NCBI GenBank assembly: GCA_964447535.1 | Contig: CAYUST010000004.1 | Span: 26,505 to 90,504, forward strand | Source: CAYUST01 sp964447535 | Lineage (GTDB): Bacteria > Patescibacteriota > Gracilibacteria > Absconditabacterales > Absconditicoccaceae | Direction of reading: 5' to 3' | DNA length: 64,000 nucleotides | Shown here: piece after piece, positions 21,744-31,431 of the stretch | How positions within the stretch are numbered: the first letter of the stretch is position 1 | How the letters are laid out: each line of letters opens with the position of its first letter | Program-made: the position numbers and the translations under genes | The notes under the pieces: model-generated | Databases searched by the model: none | What the model saw: only the letters and a program-made list of their open reading frames with translations | What the model was told of the DNA's origin: nothing

Positions 21744-22082
21744 ATGAAAAAATCGCACCCTCTTCCTACACTCCATCAGTTGCGAAGTAAATATACGCGA
21801 ACGGATATAGTGTGGTTCTTCTTGATGTATGGTATTCTCTACAGAGAATTATTTACCGATGAAACCTTGCTGTGGTGTATTTTGATTACGCGATGATTTT
21901 TCTTTTTCGATAGTCGTTGGTTTGCAAGGATAGCATGATGTTATTTCATAGCGGTAGTTGTTTCCTATTTTCGATTTACTCATGCGACAGCAGAACATTT
22001 TGCCGTCTACCTGTTTTGGTATGTGGTTGCTTGGGTGGTGAGTACCATCATCGAGCCGTCTTTTGTTAAAGTTTGAAAATAA
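21744..22082 (+). CDS. Small membrane protein, 112 aa
   Basis: Last gene of the polysaccharide cluster. Basic N-terminus, then three hydrophobic segments (~22-45, ~52-72, ~85-105). Three UGA codons, including one right before the TAA. No motif recognised; it could be a small GtrA- or DUF-type accessory, but nothing proves it. Confidence 0.7.
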
Positions 22083-22251
22083 GCCCCACGCCTTTGGCAG
22101 TGGGTCATTCTTACTTCAAAAAAACCCCACACCAGAGGTGCAGGATCATTGCATCAATCATACTTCGTTATGAAGATGCAAAGATATCGCTAACGCGATT
22201 TTTTTGGAGGGAGAAAGAAAAACCCGCAGATACTGCGGGTTTGCATTACGA
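22083..22251. repeat. Intergenic repeat region with terminator hairpins
   Basis: Three blocks: CCCCACGCCTTTGGCAGTGGG-like hairpin after the 21744 gene; ACCCCACACC...GGTG followed by ATCAATCATACTTCGTTATG, which recurs at 9041-9067 and partly at 57805-57865; and AACCCGCAGA-TA-CTGCGGGTTT (22217-22242), a terminator facing the minus strand for the operon on the other side of the gap. Confidence 0.6.
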
Positions 22252-22351
22252 NNNNNNNNNNNNNNNNNNNNNNNNNNNNNNNNNNNNNNNNNNNNNNNNN
22301 NNNNNNNNNNNNNNNNNNNNNNNNNNNNNNNNNNNNNNNNNNNNNNNNNNN
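22252..22351. other. Assembly gap, 100 N
   Basis: Exactly 100 N, a scaffolding placeholder; the true length is unknown. It truncates the gene that follows. Confidence 0.98.
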
Positions 22352-22692
22352 TGTCGTTCTTCAAGCGATATGCTATCGCTCAGTTGGTTCATGATTTGGA
22401 GCGCCTCATCTTGTCCAAGCGTAGGTACAGGTGTGTTTGCATAGTATGCAACACGCTGAGCACGCCACTGATACAATTTTCTGAGACCAATACTCCCTAT
22501 GAGCACACCACCAATTCCCAGCAAGGAGATGATAAGATGAGTTCCTATACCAACTCCTATCAGCGAGAGACTGATAATCACACTTAGCCACGCAATGGTT
22601 GTGTACATACTGAACTGTCTTCTTTCGTGTTGTTGATTGTCATAGTAGAGGTATGCCTTGCAGGCCTCTCTCCATTGAGATGTTTCTGTCAT
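22352..22692 (-). CDS. Small membrane protein, C-terminus lost in gap
   Basis: At least 113 residues. A soluble N-terminus with EACKAYLYYDNQQHE, two spans (~30-72), then a polar tail with LGQDEALQIMNQL. ATG at 22692. Third gene of a minus-strand operon with 22711 and 23488. No UGA in the visible part. Function unknown. Confidence 0.65.
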
Positions 22693-22710
22693 ATAATCTT
22701 TTTTATTTTA

Positions 22711-23328
22711 TTAGTCTCTTTCTTCTCCTCCGGCTAATTGGACTGCTTCTCCATTATCTTCGTCCTCACTATCATCATCTACATCTAATTCTCTAGAGCG
22801 AGTTGCATGCATCTCTAGATATTGCTTGAGATCACTTTGTGCTTCTGGGGGAAGTTTGCTAAAATCAATCTCTGGTAAATGTTGCTGAAGAAGCAGAAGA
22901 ATATCTCTTTTGGCTCTATCGCGCTGAAGTACTGCCTCGTCGCATTTCTCCTCCGTGGCCATGATATTTTCAAAATGAGTCACGAGTTCTTTGGTCGGTT
23001 CATTTCCACGACCTACCCAAGCATGTTCACTCAGATTGAGTCTTCGGTAAAGACCCGGTCGAAAGATCATGATAATATCATCAATATCATTCAACAGCCA
23101 AAACAGAGCAACCAGTACAAGTGAAAATAAATGACTAGTCCAAAGAGCAAATAGGCAAATTGCGAGTGAGATACCAATAAGGTATTTTCGGAACCGTTCA
23201 CGAGAGATCTGTGCTTGTTCTTTGATCTGCAAAGCGCGATCACTATAGCTTTTTTGATTTATCTCCAGCTGATCATACAGTGTTTCCACGTCGTTTTGGC
23301 GTTGTTCTAAAATTGTAAATAAACTCAT
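22711..23328 (-). CDS. Coiled-coil membrane protein, 205 aa
   Basis: N-terminal coiled coil (~1-45), a hydrophobic pair (~48-85), coiled coil (~95-165), then an acidic tail (DVDDDSEDEDN). The motif IDFSKLPPEAQSDLKQYL matches the C-terminus of the 4150 protein, so both derive from one ancestor and have the same order of parts. No UGA codon. The neighbour on the 5' side is a polytopic protein, as at 4 kb. Possibly the core of a two-part membrane complex; function unknown. Confidence 0.75.
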   Translation of the reverse strand: MSLFTILEQRQNDVETLYDQLEINQKSYSDRALQIKEQAQISRERFRKYLIGISLAICLFALWTSHLFSLVLVALFWLLNDIDDIIMIFRPGLYRRLNLSEHAWVGRGNEPTKELVTHFENIMATEEKCDEAVLQRDRAKRDILLLLQQHLPEIDFSKLPPEAQSDLKQYLEMHATRSRELDVDDDSEDEDNGEAVQLAGGEERD

Positions 23329-23442
23329 AACTATATTTTGAGGATGAGGTAATGATCTTGCCCTGTTTCAGACGAAGTCAGGCAAAACTGTCTATGTATC
23401 AATAAATATCTATTGCATAAAGTCAATATTATTTTCTCAAAG

Positions 23443-23473
23443 AAAAAAGAGTCCCTGAAGCAGAGACTCTTTT
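23443..23473 (-). terminator. Terminator after the 23488 gene
   Basis: A stem AAGAGTC-CCTG / CAG-AGACTCTT with a run of T on the minus strand, 15 bases past the stop. It would separate 23488 from the two genes downstream unless read-through occurs. Confidence 0.75.
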
Positions 23474-23487
23474 GCTTTAGCCTGTGG

Positions 23488-23991
23488 CTAAGCGTGATGA
23501 GGTGATTGGTAGATTTTTTTTGCTCCATAGCCGAGTTTCCCTATGAGCAACACGAGTGACGCCACTAGCAAGGGGGTCATCCCGTTGGCGATGATTTCTC
23601 CAATGATGAGTGCTACCAAGAATATACATCCAATGACCCATGCGGTGATATGGTGTGGTATGTCTCTGCCCGTAAGCGCACTTATACAAAAAAGCACGCT
23701 CACGCATATCATACCTCCTTTGGATATCTCTTGGGCGAGGGGTAAATGAGCGTAGAGCATATTTGCTTGCATAGCTCCCAAAAGTATACCAAAGAGTATA
23801 CCAAACCCCATGCCAAATATCAGTGCAACACGATATTCAAGTTGCGTATCGTCTTGATATTCAGTAGTGGTGAACTCCTCTTTGTGTAGACTAAAGAGGA
23901 TACGTGTGAGCAAAAGTAGTGTGCCCAACACATTCAAAAATAAAATGATGCTAAAGAACGTCATAGGTGTGAAATTTATTTTTATTGACAT
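23488..23991 (-). CDS. Polytopic membrane protein, 167 aa
   Basis: Five hydrophobic spans (~10-30, ~52-78, ~85-105, ~113-133, ~138-155). The layout is like that of the 3668 protein. ATG at 23991 is the first start, but the -10 box TATATG overlaps it, so the ATG at 23964 (MTFFSIILFLNV) may be the true start. No UGA; TAG stop. No known motif. Confidence 0.72.
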   Translation of the reverse strand: MSIKINFTPMTFFSIILFLNVLGTLLLLTRILFSLHKEEFTTTEYQDDTQLEYRVALIFGMGFGILFGILLGAMQANMLYAHLPLAQEISKGGMICVSVLFCISALTGRDIPHHITAWVIGCIFLVALIIGEIIANGMTPLLVASLVLLIGKLGYGAKKIYQSPHHA

Positions 23992-24016
23992 ATAATGAAA
24001 ATGATTTGTTTTGCAA
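23989..24016 (-). promoter_or_regulatory. Minus-strand promoter of the 23991 gene
   Basis: TTGCAA (24011-24016), 16-bp spacer, TATATG (23989-23994). Back to back with the nusA promoter. Confidence 0.6.
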
Positions 24017-24028
24017 ATGAAAATGGTC

Positions 24029-24056
24029 TTGCAAATGTGTAGATAATGGCTATATT
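24029..24056 (+). promoter_or_regulatory. nusA promoter
   Basis: TTGCAA (24029-24034), 16-bp spacer, TATATT (24051-24056). The start of transcription should be near 24063, giving a leader of about 75 nt. Confidence 0.7.
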
Positions 24057-24071
24057 GGCGTCAATAAACAC

Positions 24072-24097
24072 AAGACCTCGCCAAACGGCGAGGTCTT
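24072..24097 (+). promoter_or_regulatory. Leader hairpin before nusA
   Basis: A perfect 11-bp stem AAGACCTCGCC / GGCGAGGTCTT with an AAAC loop in the nusA leader. It is followed by ATTAAAATT, not a T-run, so it is a pause- or binding-type hairpin rather than a complete terminator. NusA itself binds RNA hairpins in paused polymerase, so self-regulation is a reasonable guess. Confidence 0.5.
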
Positions 24098-24138
24098 ATT
24101 AAAATTCCCTGATATCATTTATTTTGTTTATACATCTC

Positions 24139-25176
24139 ATGAAACTCAACGGACAGCAAATTCAAGAGGCGATCAAGCAGTTGATTGCTGAGTACAAGTA
24201 TGATCCATATGTAGTGTTGGATATCGTCAAACTCGGTATTAGAACCGCATATCGCAAGGATTACATGCCCAACGATCGCAAGGCACAAATTCAAGTATCT
24301 ATCGGTGCAGATGGAACGATCAAGATCTTCAGAGACCGAGATATTGTCAAAGAAATAGAAGATAAAGAAGAAGAGAGAGAGATGACACTCGAAGAAGCAA
24401 AGAAACTCAAAAAGGACGTCTCTATCGGAGATACACTCACGATTGACGTAACGCCAGATCCACTCGAGTTTACGCGTATTGGCGTCCAAGCAGCGGCACA
24501 GACGATCAAGCAAAACCTCAAGAATATCGAAAGAGAAAGATTCTTCGAGAAGTTCCAAGACAAACAAGGTGAGTTGCTCAAAGCCAAAGTACTGAGAGTA
24601 ATAGGTGATAGTGTCGTACTCGATATTGATGGAGCAACCGTAGTCTTGCTCCCAGAAGGGCAGGTTCCCAATAGAGTCTATAATTCTGGAGAAGAAATCA
24701 TTGTCTTCCTCAAACAAATCTCAAAAGGAAGTGGTGGCATCAACCTCAATATTACCCAAGCAGGACCTGAGTTTATCGAAGCGTTGCTCAAACGTATTGT
24801 ACCTGAATTTGAAGAGGGTAGAGTAACTATCGAAAAAATCGTTCGTATCACAGGCAAAAGGACCAAGATCATTGTCTCTTCTGATGATGAGAAAATTGAT
24901 CCCGTTGGTGTATTCGTGGGACATCGTGGTGATAGAATCAACACCATCCTCTCTTTGTTGGATGGCGAAAAGATAGATTTCATCGAAGACACAGGTGATG
25001 AGTATAGACTCGTCATGGACGTTCTCAAACCTGCTAAGGTGACCTCAGTACAAATTGCAGATGGCAAAGCTACCGTAGAACTTCCCGAAGATCAAAAGGC
25101 ACTTGCGATCGGCAAGGGCGCAGTTAATATCAAACTCGCTGGACAACTCACTGGACTCAGAATTGAATTAGTATAG
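24139..25176 (+). CDS. nusA: Transcription elongation/termination factor NusA
   Basis: A 345-aa NusA: N-terminal RNA-polymerase-binding domain (1-~125, with IKQLIAEYKYDP and KRAYRKDY-like helices), S1 domain (~130-200, GELLKAKVLRV, LLPEGQVPN), KH1 (~205-275, INLNITQAGPEFIEALLKRIVPEFEEG in pieces, then RTKIIVSSDD) and KH2 (~280-345, VGHRGDRINTIL, LAIGKGAVNIKLAGQLTG). NusA sets polymerase pausing, termination and antitermination. It has no in-frame UGA although it is glycine-rich, which suggests that conserved, highly expressed genes avoid UGA. It does not carry extra acidic repeats. gatB follows after 30 bases. Confidence 0.95.
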   Translation: MKLNGQQIQEAIKQLIAEYKYDPYVVLDIVKLGIRTAYRKDYMPNDRKAQIQVSIGADGTIKIFRDRDIVKEIEDKEEEREMTLEEAKKLKKDVSIGDTLTIDVTPDPLEFTRIGVQAAAQTIKQNLKNIERERFFEKFQDKQGELLKAKVLRVIGDSVVLDIDGATVVLLPEGQVPNRVYNSGEEIIVFLKQISKGSGGINLNITQAGPEFIEALLKRIVPEFEEGRVTIEKIVRITGKRTKIIVSSDDEKIDPVGVFVGHRGDRINTILSLLDGEKIDFIEDTGDEYRLVMDVLKPAKVTSVQIADGKATVELPEDQKALAIGKGAVNIKLAGQLTGLRIELV

Positions 25177-25206
25177 GAACATTTTCTTTATTTCCCTCGT
25201 CAGCTC

Positions 25207-26655
25207 ATGACCTATGAGCTCGTGATTGGACTAGAAGTACATCTCAAACTTACCTCTGCGCATAAGTTATTTTGTCGTTGTGCGAATGTACAGGAATTTG
25301 AAAACCTTGCTCCCAATACGCATATTTGTCCTGTCTGTACTGGACATCCGGGTGCTTTGCCCACGCTCAATCAAGATCCACTTGCTCAAGCAATTCGTTT
25401 GTGACTTGCACTCAATTGTCATATCAACCAAGTGTCTACGTTCGATAGAAAATCCTATTTCTATCCAGATCTTCCTACGGGGTATCAGATCACCCAACAG
25501 TTGTGTCCAACGTGCGTCGATGGAAGTGTGACGTTTTGGGTAGATAATGAATTTACACAGAGCAAGACAGTGACGATCAGAGATGCACATATCGAAATAG
25601 ATAGTGGCAAGACGACGCATACAGCTACGTGAAATTTGCTTGACTACAATCGTGCAGGCACGCCACTTGTTGAAATTGTGACTCATCCAGATTTCCGTGA
25701 TGCTCCAGAAGTCACTGCATTTCTCAAAGAGATCCAAAGAATTGCAAAACGAAATAATCTCTCCGATGCGGATATGGAAAAAGGACAAATGCGTGCTGAC
25801 GTCAATATTTCCCTCAGACTACCTGGTGAAAAATCGTATGGCATCAAAGTAGAAATCAAAAATATGAATTCGTTTAGCGCAGTTCGTAGAGCAATTGATT
25901 TTGAATACAAGAGACAAAGCACACTCTATGATGCAGGATCTGCTCCCGAGCAAGAAACGAGAGGACGAGATGATGCGAAGTGAACTTCGTATGTCATGAG
26001 ATCCAAAGAAAATGCTATGGACTATCGCTATATGCCCGAGCCAGATCTTCCGCCCTTGCACCTCGCCTTACACGAGATCGATCTGTGCAAAACACCTGCG
26101 ATCATCATCCCAAGTGAACGTATTGCGCACTACAAAGACAACTATCAGTTCAACAAAGAATATATCAACGGGTTGATGAGTGACCCATCAGTAGACTGGT
26201 ATTTTCAACAAACCCTCCAAGCAGGTCACGACGCCAAACTTGCTGCTACACGAATTGTCTGACCAATCGCTCGTTGGTGTAATGAAACGCAAAAAAATAT
26301 AACAGACGTGCCGTTTTCATTCGATACATTTTTACAATTCCTCACCTTGCAAGCACAAGGCAAACTTTCCAATCAACAAGCCAAACAGGTGATGAAGGAA
26401 TTGTTGGAAAACAATGCCTCACTCGAAACGCTCATGGCTGATCTGCCCGCTGCCGTAGACGAGACGCACATCAACATATGGCTTGATGAAATTTTCACCA
26501 CAGCGCCCCAGATGCTCGCTGATCTACGTACAGGCAATCGTAAACCGCTCTGATTCGTTATCTGACAACTTATGCAAAAATCTGCTGGGGCACTTGATCC
26601 CAAGCAAGTAGGCTGAATGATAGAGAAATATATGGAACGTCATTCTGAGGCCTAG
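25207..26655 (+). CDS. gatB: Aspartyl/glutamyl-tRNA amidotransferase subunit B
   Basis: A 482-aa GatB. It starts [13 protein letters not shown]; the zinc site is CRC (28-30 region) with CPVC; then [42 protein letters not shown] and MRADVNISL of the kinase-like cradle; C-terminal YqeY-like helical domain with [11 protein letters not shown]. GatB phosphorylates misacylated Glu-tRNAGln or Asp-tRNAAsn before amidation with GatA ammonia. Seven UGA codons. gatA and gatC are not in this window. The stop TAG overlaps the edge of a dispersed repeat (GTCATTCTGAGG), which therefore codes for the last residues. Confidence 0.95.
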
Positions 26656-26748
26656 CCGAAGCCCCTTAGGGGATAGCAAATCCAGGCAATTGTATACTTA
26701 GGTCAAAAAAAAGTTTCCTCGATACTTCGTTGCACTCATGATGACGAA
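26636..26748. repeat. REP-like dispersed element, GTCATTCTGAG type
   Basis: It opens with GTCATTCTGAGGC and ends with CATGATGACGA in inverse orientation, with GCAAATCCAGGC and TTCCTCGATACTTCG inside. Related elements are at 32985 and 36958. It overlaps the 3' end of gatB. Confidence 0.65.
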
Positions 26749-26763
26749 TACAAATCTGTTGTA

Positions 26764-27111
26764 TTATTTCTTGTTGTTTGCTATTTCTTGTTGTGCTTTT
26801 GTAAGTGCTTCTTTCATCTCTTGCATCAATGCATTTCCTTTGGTGGTATCACCTTGCATATACGCATTGCCTGCATGCATAGTATAATATTGGGTAATTT
26901 TATCGACTATACATGCGAGTTGCTGCTCAGGAGTGGGTAGCTGTATGAATTGATCTACCGTCTCATCGGTGAGAAATGATCAGATAGTTGGGGTACGAGT
27001 GAGGGTTTGCTCGAGTGCAGTTGCAACGCGTTGGTTGAGATATGCGTTTCATGAAATATGCTGAGGAGCTGTAGCAATTGCATCGGGGCCGTGTGTATGG
27101 GTTTCACACAT
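26764..27111 (-). CDS. Hypothetical protein, 115 aa
   Basis: A short soluble protein, mostly helical and Gln/Thr-rich; it begins MCETHTHGPD and ends with KEALTKAQQEIANNKK. Two UGA codons split it, so it is invisible with the standard code. Follows the 27123 gene by 11 bases in one operon. No family recognised. Confidence 0.65.
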
Positions 27112-27122
27112 GGAAAGAATAT

Positions 27123-29183
27123 TTATTTGATAAAATGTTGTTGTATATCTTGTATCTTTTTTCGATACTTAGTCAAGAGATCTCTCAGTTCGAAGACGAG
27201 TAATCATTTGGTTTGCTTGGTGTAATTGGCAATGAGGAAATCATCCTTTTGTTGTTCGGTAAGTGCATTGACTTGTTCAAAGTGGCGAAGTGCATCTGGA
27301 TCTTCTTCGTTGCGAGAGTTGGCGTCATAAATCCATGGTCACTGGACTGCTCGGAGTAAATTGTGCTTGTCGAGAAGTGCAGCATATTCTTGTATGAAAG
27401 AAACTCCTAGTTGCGCAAACCACCCATCATATTCGGTTTGTGAGAGCAGGGATCAAACAACTTGTGCTTTGGGGATGAGATTGATGTCTTTGAGGAGGAG
27501 GACGTCGGTACGTCAGGTGATATGTTTGCTATTTCGTACAAATGAACTGTCATAGACTCCTGCATCGTAGACAACCATCCTACGCCCTGTATCACTAGCA
27601 TGGGTAGTTCCAAATGATGCTGGAGTATACGAGACATGTTGTTCGCTGAGCAGAATCAAACTACTTCCGAGCAGTGCTCACAAATGATTGGGCAAACGTC
27701 AAGGAATAGAAATTTGCAACTGTGGGTCATTATCTATGAGACCAGCTTGTTCCATACAGTGAATCATGAAGAGGAGTTCTTCAGGGAAATTGCTCGGCGG
27801 AAGTAGAAGAGAGGTATTGGCATGAATGAGTTTAAATTGTGTTGCATTGAGTTTATAGGTACTTTTGAATGCATCAATTTTTTCTTGAGGAATGGCACTA
27901 GGGAAATGAATCTTACCACCGATAGAGTAAAGCCCTGCATATTTGTCAGCGAGTTTTGAAATGCTTTGATGATATGCTCTGATCAATCAAAGTGTGCTTT
28001 GTGTCACATCGCGAGGAATGAGGGACTCAGTGAGTAAGTTCTTTCCGTCGAGTGTCTTCGCCAGTGAGGTGATGATTTCGAAGTTCTTTCCGTGGCGTTC
28101 TGATTTTCTTTTGCGGGCGAGTGCATACTTTTCGCGATTGAGTTGAAATTTTTTTCGGTCGTTGTATTGTTTTTTTGCACTTGGATAGTTGGCTTGCAGT
28201 TGGTGGTTTAGTTGTGTGTAGAGGGTAGTACTTATCTCATCTCTAGAGAGTGAGAGCAGTGGAGAAAGTGTTGTAGAAGCATGTTGTTGAATGAATATGA
28301 TCAGATCAATAACTTTGTCGTGTACTTCTGTGTAGATTATTTGTTGCAAAGTATCTGTGTGAGCTAGGAGCAAGGGCATAATAGTTGAGATACACAAAAC
28401 GTTTGTAGGATCTATGGCTACTGGCGTTTTGCTCATATCAAAATCTCTGTGAGGTGTATTGGTGAGTTCTCAGGCTCTATTGGTGAGTGATCTGAGTGTG
28501 CCACAGTACTCTCATAATGTAGCTTTATCAAGGGTGAGTATGTTTTCAAGTGAAATGCCAAGTGTCTCTTTGAGATAGCTGATTTCACTTGCATAACTTC
28601 ACAAAAAATGCACGGCTTTTTCTGTGCTAGCTTGATACGTTGTGGGTGGCGGAGTAGGTGGGAGTGTCCCAATGTCCTCCATAAAAATACTCGAGAGATG
28701 GAAATAATGTATTCACGGAAAACCCATATACGTACATTGTTCAATGATATGCTGTCTCTGTCCAAGATGCTGTGGTTGTGTGAAAATGTTCCTCATCTGT
28801 TCGACGCCATAGAGATCGAGGAAGTGTTCGAAATGGCTTGTCGATATGATTCATATGTGTTGTGTTTCGAGTTCTGTCACGAGTCGTGAGATTAGTGCAG
28901 AATCATAGATATCGAGTTTGCCACAAATCTCAAACGCATAGCGGAGATGCGGGGAGGTAAGTAATCAAGAAATTTCTTGTGCACATTGCGCAAGGGTAGT
29001 CACAGGTAACTCACGGAGCATGAGCTGATTGTTGTGTATGCGTTGTTGGAGATCACGGTCTTCTGACGTACATACATTACTCAGTAAAGCATCTAGTAGT
29101 TGTTGCTTTGAAGAATGAGAGTCCTCGTCTGCAGGGAGCGTACAAGGCTCTACGTATATGATCTCTTGTTGGTGTTTGTTCAA
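27123..29183 (-). CDS. Large hypothetical protein, 686 aa, UGA-rich
   Basis: A single frame of 686 aa with about thirteen UGA codons, so standard reading gives five pieces in various frames. No signal peptide or membrane span. The N-terminal 250 residues are helical with many Leu and Gln; the middle contains a basic helix (YNDRKKFQLNREKYALARKRK); the C-terminal third has ASDTGRRMVVYDAGVYDSSF and ends in helices. The start is TTG at 29183, since there is no ATG between it and the upstream TAA and the promoter is 30 bases away. No family identified. It precedes the 26764 gene and follows the 29273 gene; the three may be lineage-specific. Confidence 0.72.
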
Positions 29184-29212
29184 AATCTTGCTTGCTACTA
29201 AAAACGTAGCAT

Positions 29213-29240
29213 TTTATAATTATATTTGCATTTAAGTCAA
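29213..29240 (-). promoter_or_regulatory. Promoter of the 29183 gene
   Basis: TTGACT (29235-29240), 16-bp spacer, TATAAA (29213-29218). The transcript would start near 29206, about 23 nt before the TTG start. Confidence 0.65.
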
Positions 29241-29272
29241 TATGGAATTATATACGTTCTTTATGATGTCTT

Positions 29273-30454
29273 CTATCTCTCTCTCTTGGGAATGTACTTT
29301 TCTGGTTCACGGACACATTTGAAGTCACCTATCTTGGTTTTGATTTCTTCTCTGTGTTTGCCTCACTTGTCATCGAACCAATAATAGGAAACGATAACGG
29401 TGTTTTCGTCCATCTTGTTGTCTTTGCTAGGAATTTTTTTAATAATTCCTGGAGTACCTTTTTTGCTCACTACTTTGGTGCCAATGTGGAGGTCTTGCAT
29501 ATGTGCTTCAGGCAGATGCGAGTAAGTAAGCGCATCAATTTTCTCATTTTTTGTTCGTGCTTGATGTGCGAGGGAGTTGGCGATAGCCTGTGATTTTGTT
29601 TGGAGTTCATGCGCTTTGAGATGTTTGAAGGCATTTTGGGGGAGTTTTGCCAAGTGGTTGTCTTTGTGTGTATCCTCGTGAGAGTGTTTTCCTTCGGGTT
29701 GACGAGCAGAGAGTATTTCTTTTGTTTCACCTTGTTCTGTGGTGTTTATTTCTTGTTTTGCTTTCTTAGCCTTGGTAAGTGCTTCTGCATGCATCTTGGT
29801 AAGTGCATTCATATGAGTAACTGCTTCAGGATATCACACCTTGGTGATGAGTGTATAGGCTCAAAATATATTTGTAAATACCGTAAATTGTGGCTTCTGC
29901 TTATCCCTTGAAAAGAGAAAGTACACTTGCTGTCAAATTTTGGGTGTAGCTCCAGGATTGAAGAGTCCTTGTTGAATAGTATTGAAACGGTTATTGCAGA
30001 ACAGTACTGGATTGTTTTTGTTGTCGTAGTGACTAATGAATCCCTCCAAGATATCTCTTGTTTCTCAAGCAGTGTTCACAAATGAGGTCGTTGGTTTTTT
30101 GATGGAGCTATACAGAGTGAAGAATCCATCCCACAAATCATGGAGAGTCCCATCTTCGTTCAAAGGGAATACGTCGCCTACTTTGAGATTTTGCAACAAT
30201 GGTGCAGGTATATCTTTGATTTGAAATGTATAACTGGCTTTTTTGTTGATGAATACCAACGTAGTGTCGGTGATTTGTTCTACGGTACAGAGATGTCCAC
30301 CATCGAGTTTGAATTCAGGGTCTAGCTCTGGAGCAACGGGCTGAAAGTGTTGCTTGATAGTAGTAGCTGTTTTTTGGATTTGTGTTTCAGTAGTGTTCTT
30401 GTTTTTTGGACTTACTGATTCTACTTCTCATTTTTTGTGAAGTGTATTTTTCAT
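29273..30454 (-). CDS. Hypothetical protein, 393 aa
   Basis: One frame with about six UGA codons. Residues 1-40 are polar and Thr/Lys-rich. The middle holds two beta-type modules with similar wording: HLCTVEQITDTTLVF ... FTLYSS and a later FVNTAGETRDILEGF stretch. A Lys/Glu/Gln coiled region (~210-290) leads to a basic KOW-like module near the end, with GTKVVSKKGTPGIIKKI ... VSYYWFDDKG. It may bind nucleic acid or protein. ATG 30454 lies behind a divergent promoter region. No known family. Confidence 0.72.
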
Positions 30455-30455
30455 C

Positions 30456-30513
30456 GTGCAAATGCATAATAAATAAGTACAGTAAGTTTATGCCTTTTAG
30501 TTCATTTTGTCAA
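30456..30513. promoter_or_regulatory. Divergent promoter region between the 29273 gene and rsmH
   Basis: Minus strand: TTGACA (30508-30513), 17-bp spacer, TAAACT (30485-30490). Plus strand: GTGCAA (30456-30461), 16-bp spacer, TACAGT (30478-30483). The two -10 boxes face each other two bases apart, so the promoters overlap. Confidence 0.5.
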
Positions 30514-30523
30514 AAAATAGCCT

Positions 30524-31405
30524 ATGAAAATCACGAGACATAGCCCTGTTTTGCTCACAGAAGTCCTCGAAGCGCTCCCCACACAGGGGGTGTGGCTAGA
30601 TGGCACCCTCTGACACGGCGGACATACGCAAGCTTGGCTTACACAAGAGCCTTTGATGGCAAAACGCCACGTAGTTGGGACGGATAGAGATGATGCTATG
30701 CTTGCCAAAGCACGCGATTTCTTGGCAGAAGTATGAGATAAAGTCACTTTTGTACAGGGGTCGTATGCTGATTTTGAGCTCATCCAAGAGCAGAGCGGAG
30801 TGAAGCAATTTGATGCTATGCTGCTCGATCTCGGGGTCAATATGGATCATTTCACCGATGGTGCGCGTGGATTTAGTATCAAGCGTGATGGAGTCCTCGA
30901 TATGCGTTTTGATCGCTCGCGTGGCAAGACCTTGGCAGAACGTTTGGTGCAGGTCAGACTCCCACAACTCCAAGAACAACTCATGCAGCATGGTGATTTT
31001 TCATCGAAATTCGCTCATGATTTAGCAGACGACCTACTCAGAGCGCATCGCCGCAAAGCCTTTGTCACGACCCAAGACATCAGAACGTGGTGCAAAGAGC
31101 GAGGTATGTCTGACAAAACGATTGCGATTTTGTTTCAAGCATTACGTATTTGGGTGAATGATGAACTTGGAGAGTTGCAAAAATTCTTGCAATCATTTCC
31201 GCAATGGCTACACTCATGAGGTAAATGTATTATCATTTCCTATCATAGCGGTGAAGATCGTATGGTCAAAGAGTCCTTCAAACAGCTCATCACCGATGGT
31301 GTATGAACCTTGATCAACAAAAAAGTAATTACTCCTGCGTATACTGAAGTACAAATAAATCCTGCTGCAAGCAGTGCAAAAATGAGAATATTTCAAAAGT
31401 TATAA
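30524..31405 (+). CDS. rsmH: 16S rRNA (cytosine1402-N4)-methyltransferase RsmH
   Basis: A 293-aa RsmH/MraW. RHSPVLLTEVLEAL is the usual start; the SAM motif is DGTLGHGGHTQAW, with UGA as one glycine; then TDRDDAML, LLDLGVN, GFSIKRDGVLDMRFD and RKAFVTT follow in family order; TPAYTEVQINPAASSAKMR closes the protein (canonical PS-x-x-E-x-x-x-N-PRARSAKLR). It modifies the decoding centre of the ribosome. Four UGA codons. As in many bacteria it is followed by an ftsL-like gene, the remnant of the dcw cell-division cluster. Confidence 0.95.
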
Positions 31406-31431
31406 TCTACTTTTTTGCAATATCGTTTCCT

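Noticed and set aside
27185..27637. Minus-strand ORFs in other frames within the 27123 gene
   Set aside because: They disappear once the UGA-containing 686-aa frame is read; no motif supports them.
28433..28765. Basic 110-residue minus-strand ORF ending beside ATG 28436
   Set aside because: The continuous UGA-containing frame from 29183 passes straight through ATG 28436, so no gene boundary exists there.
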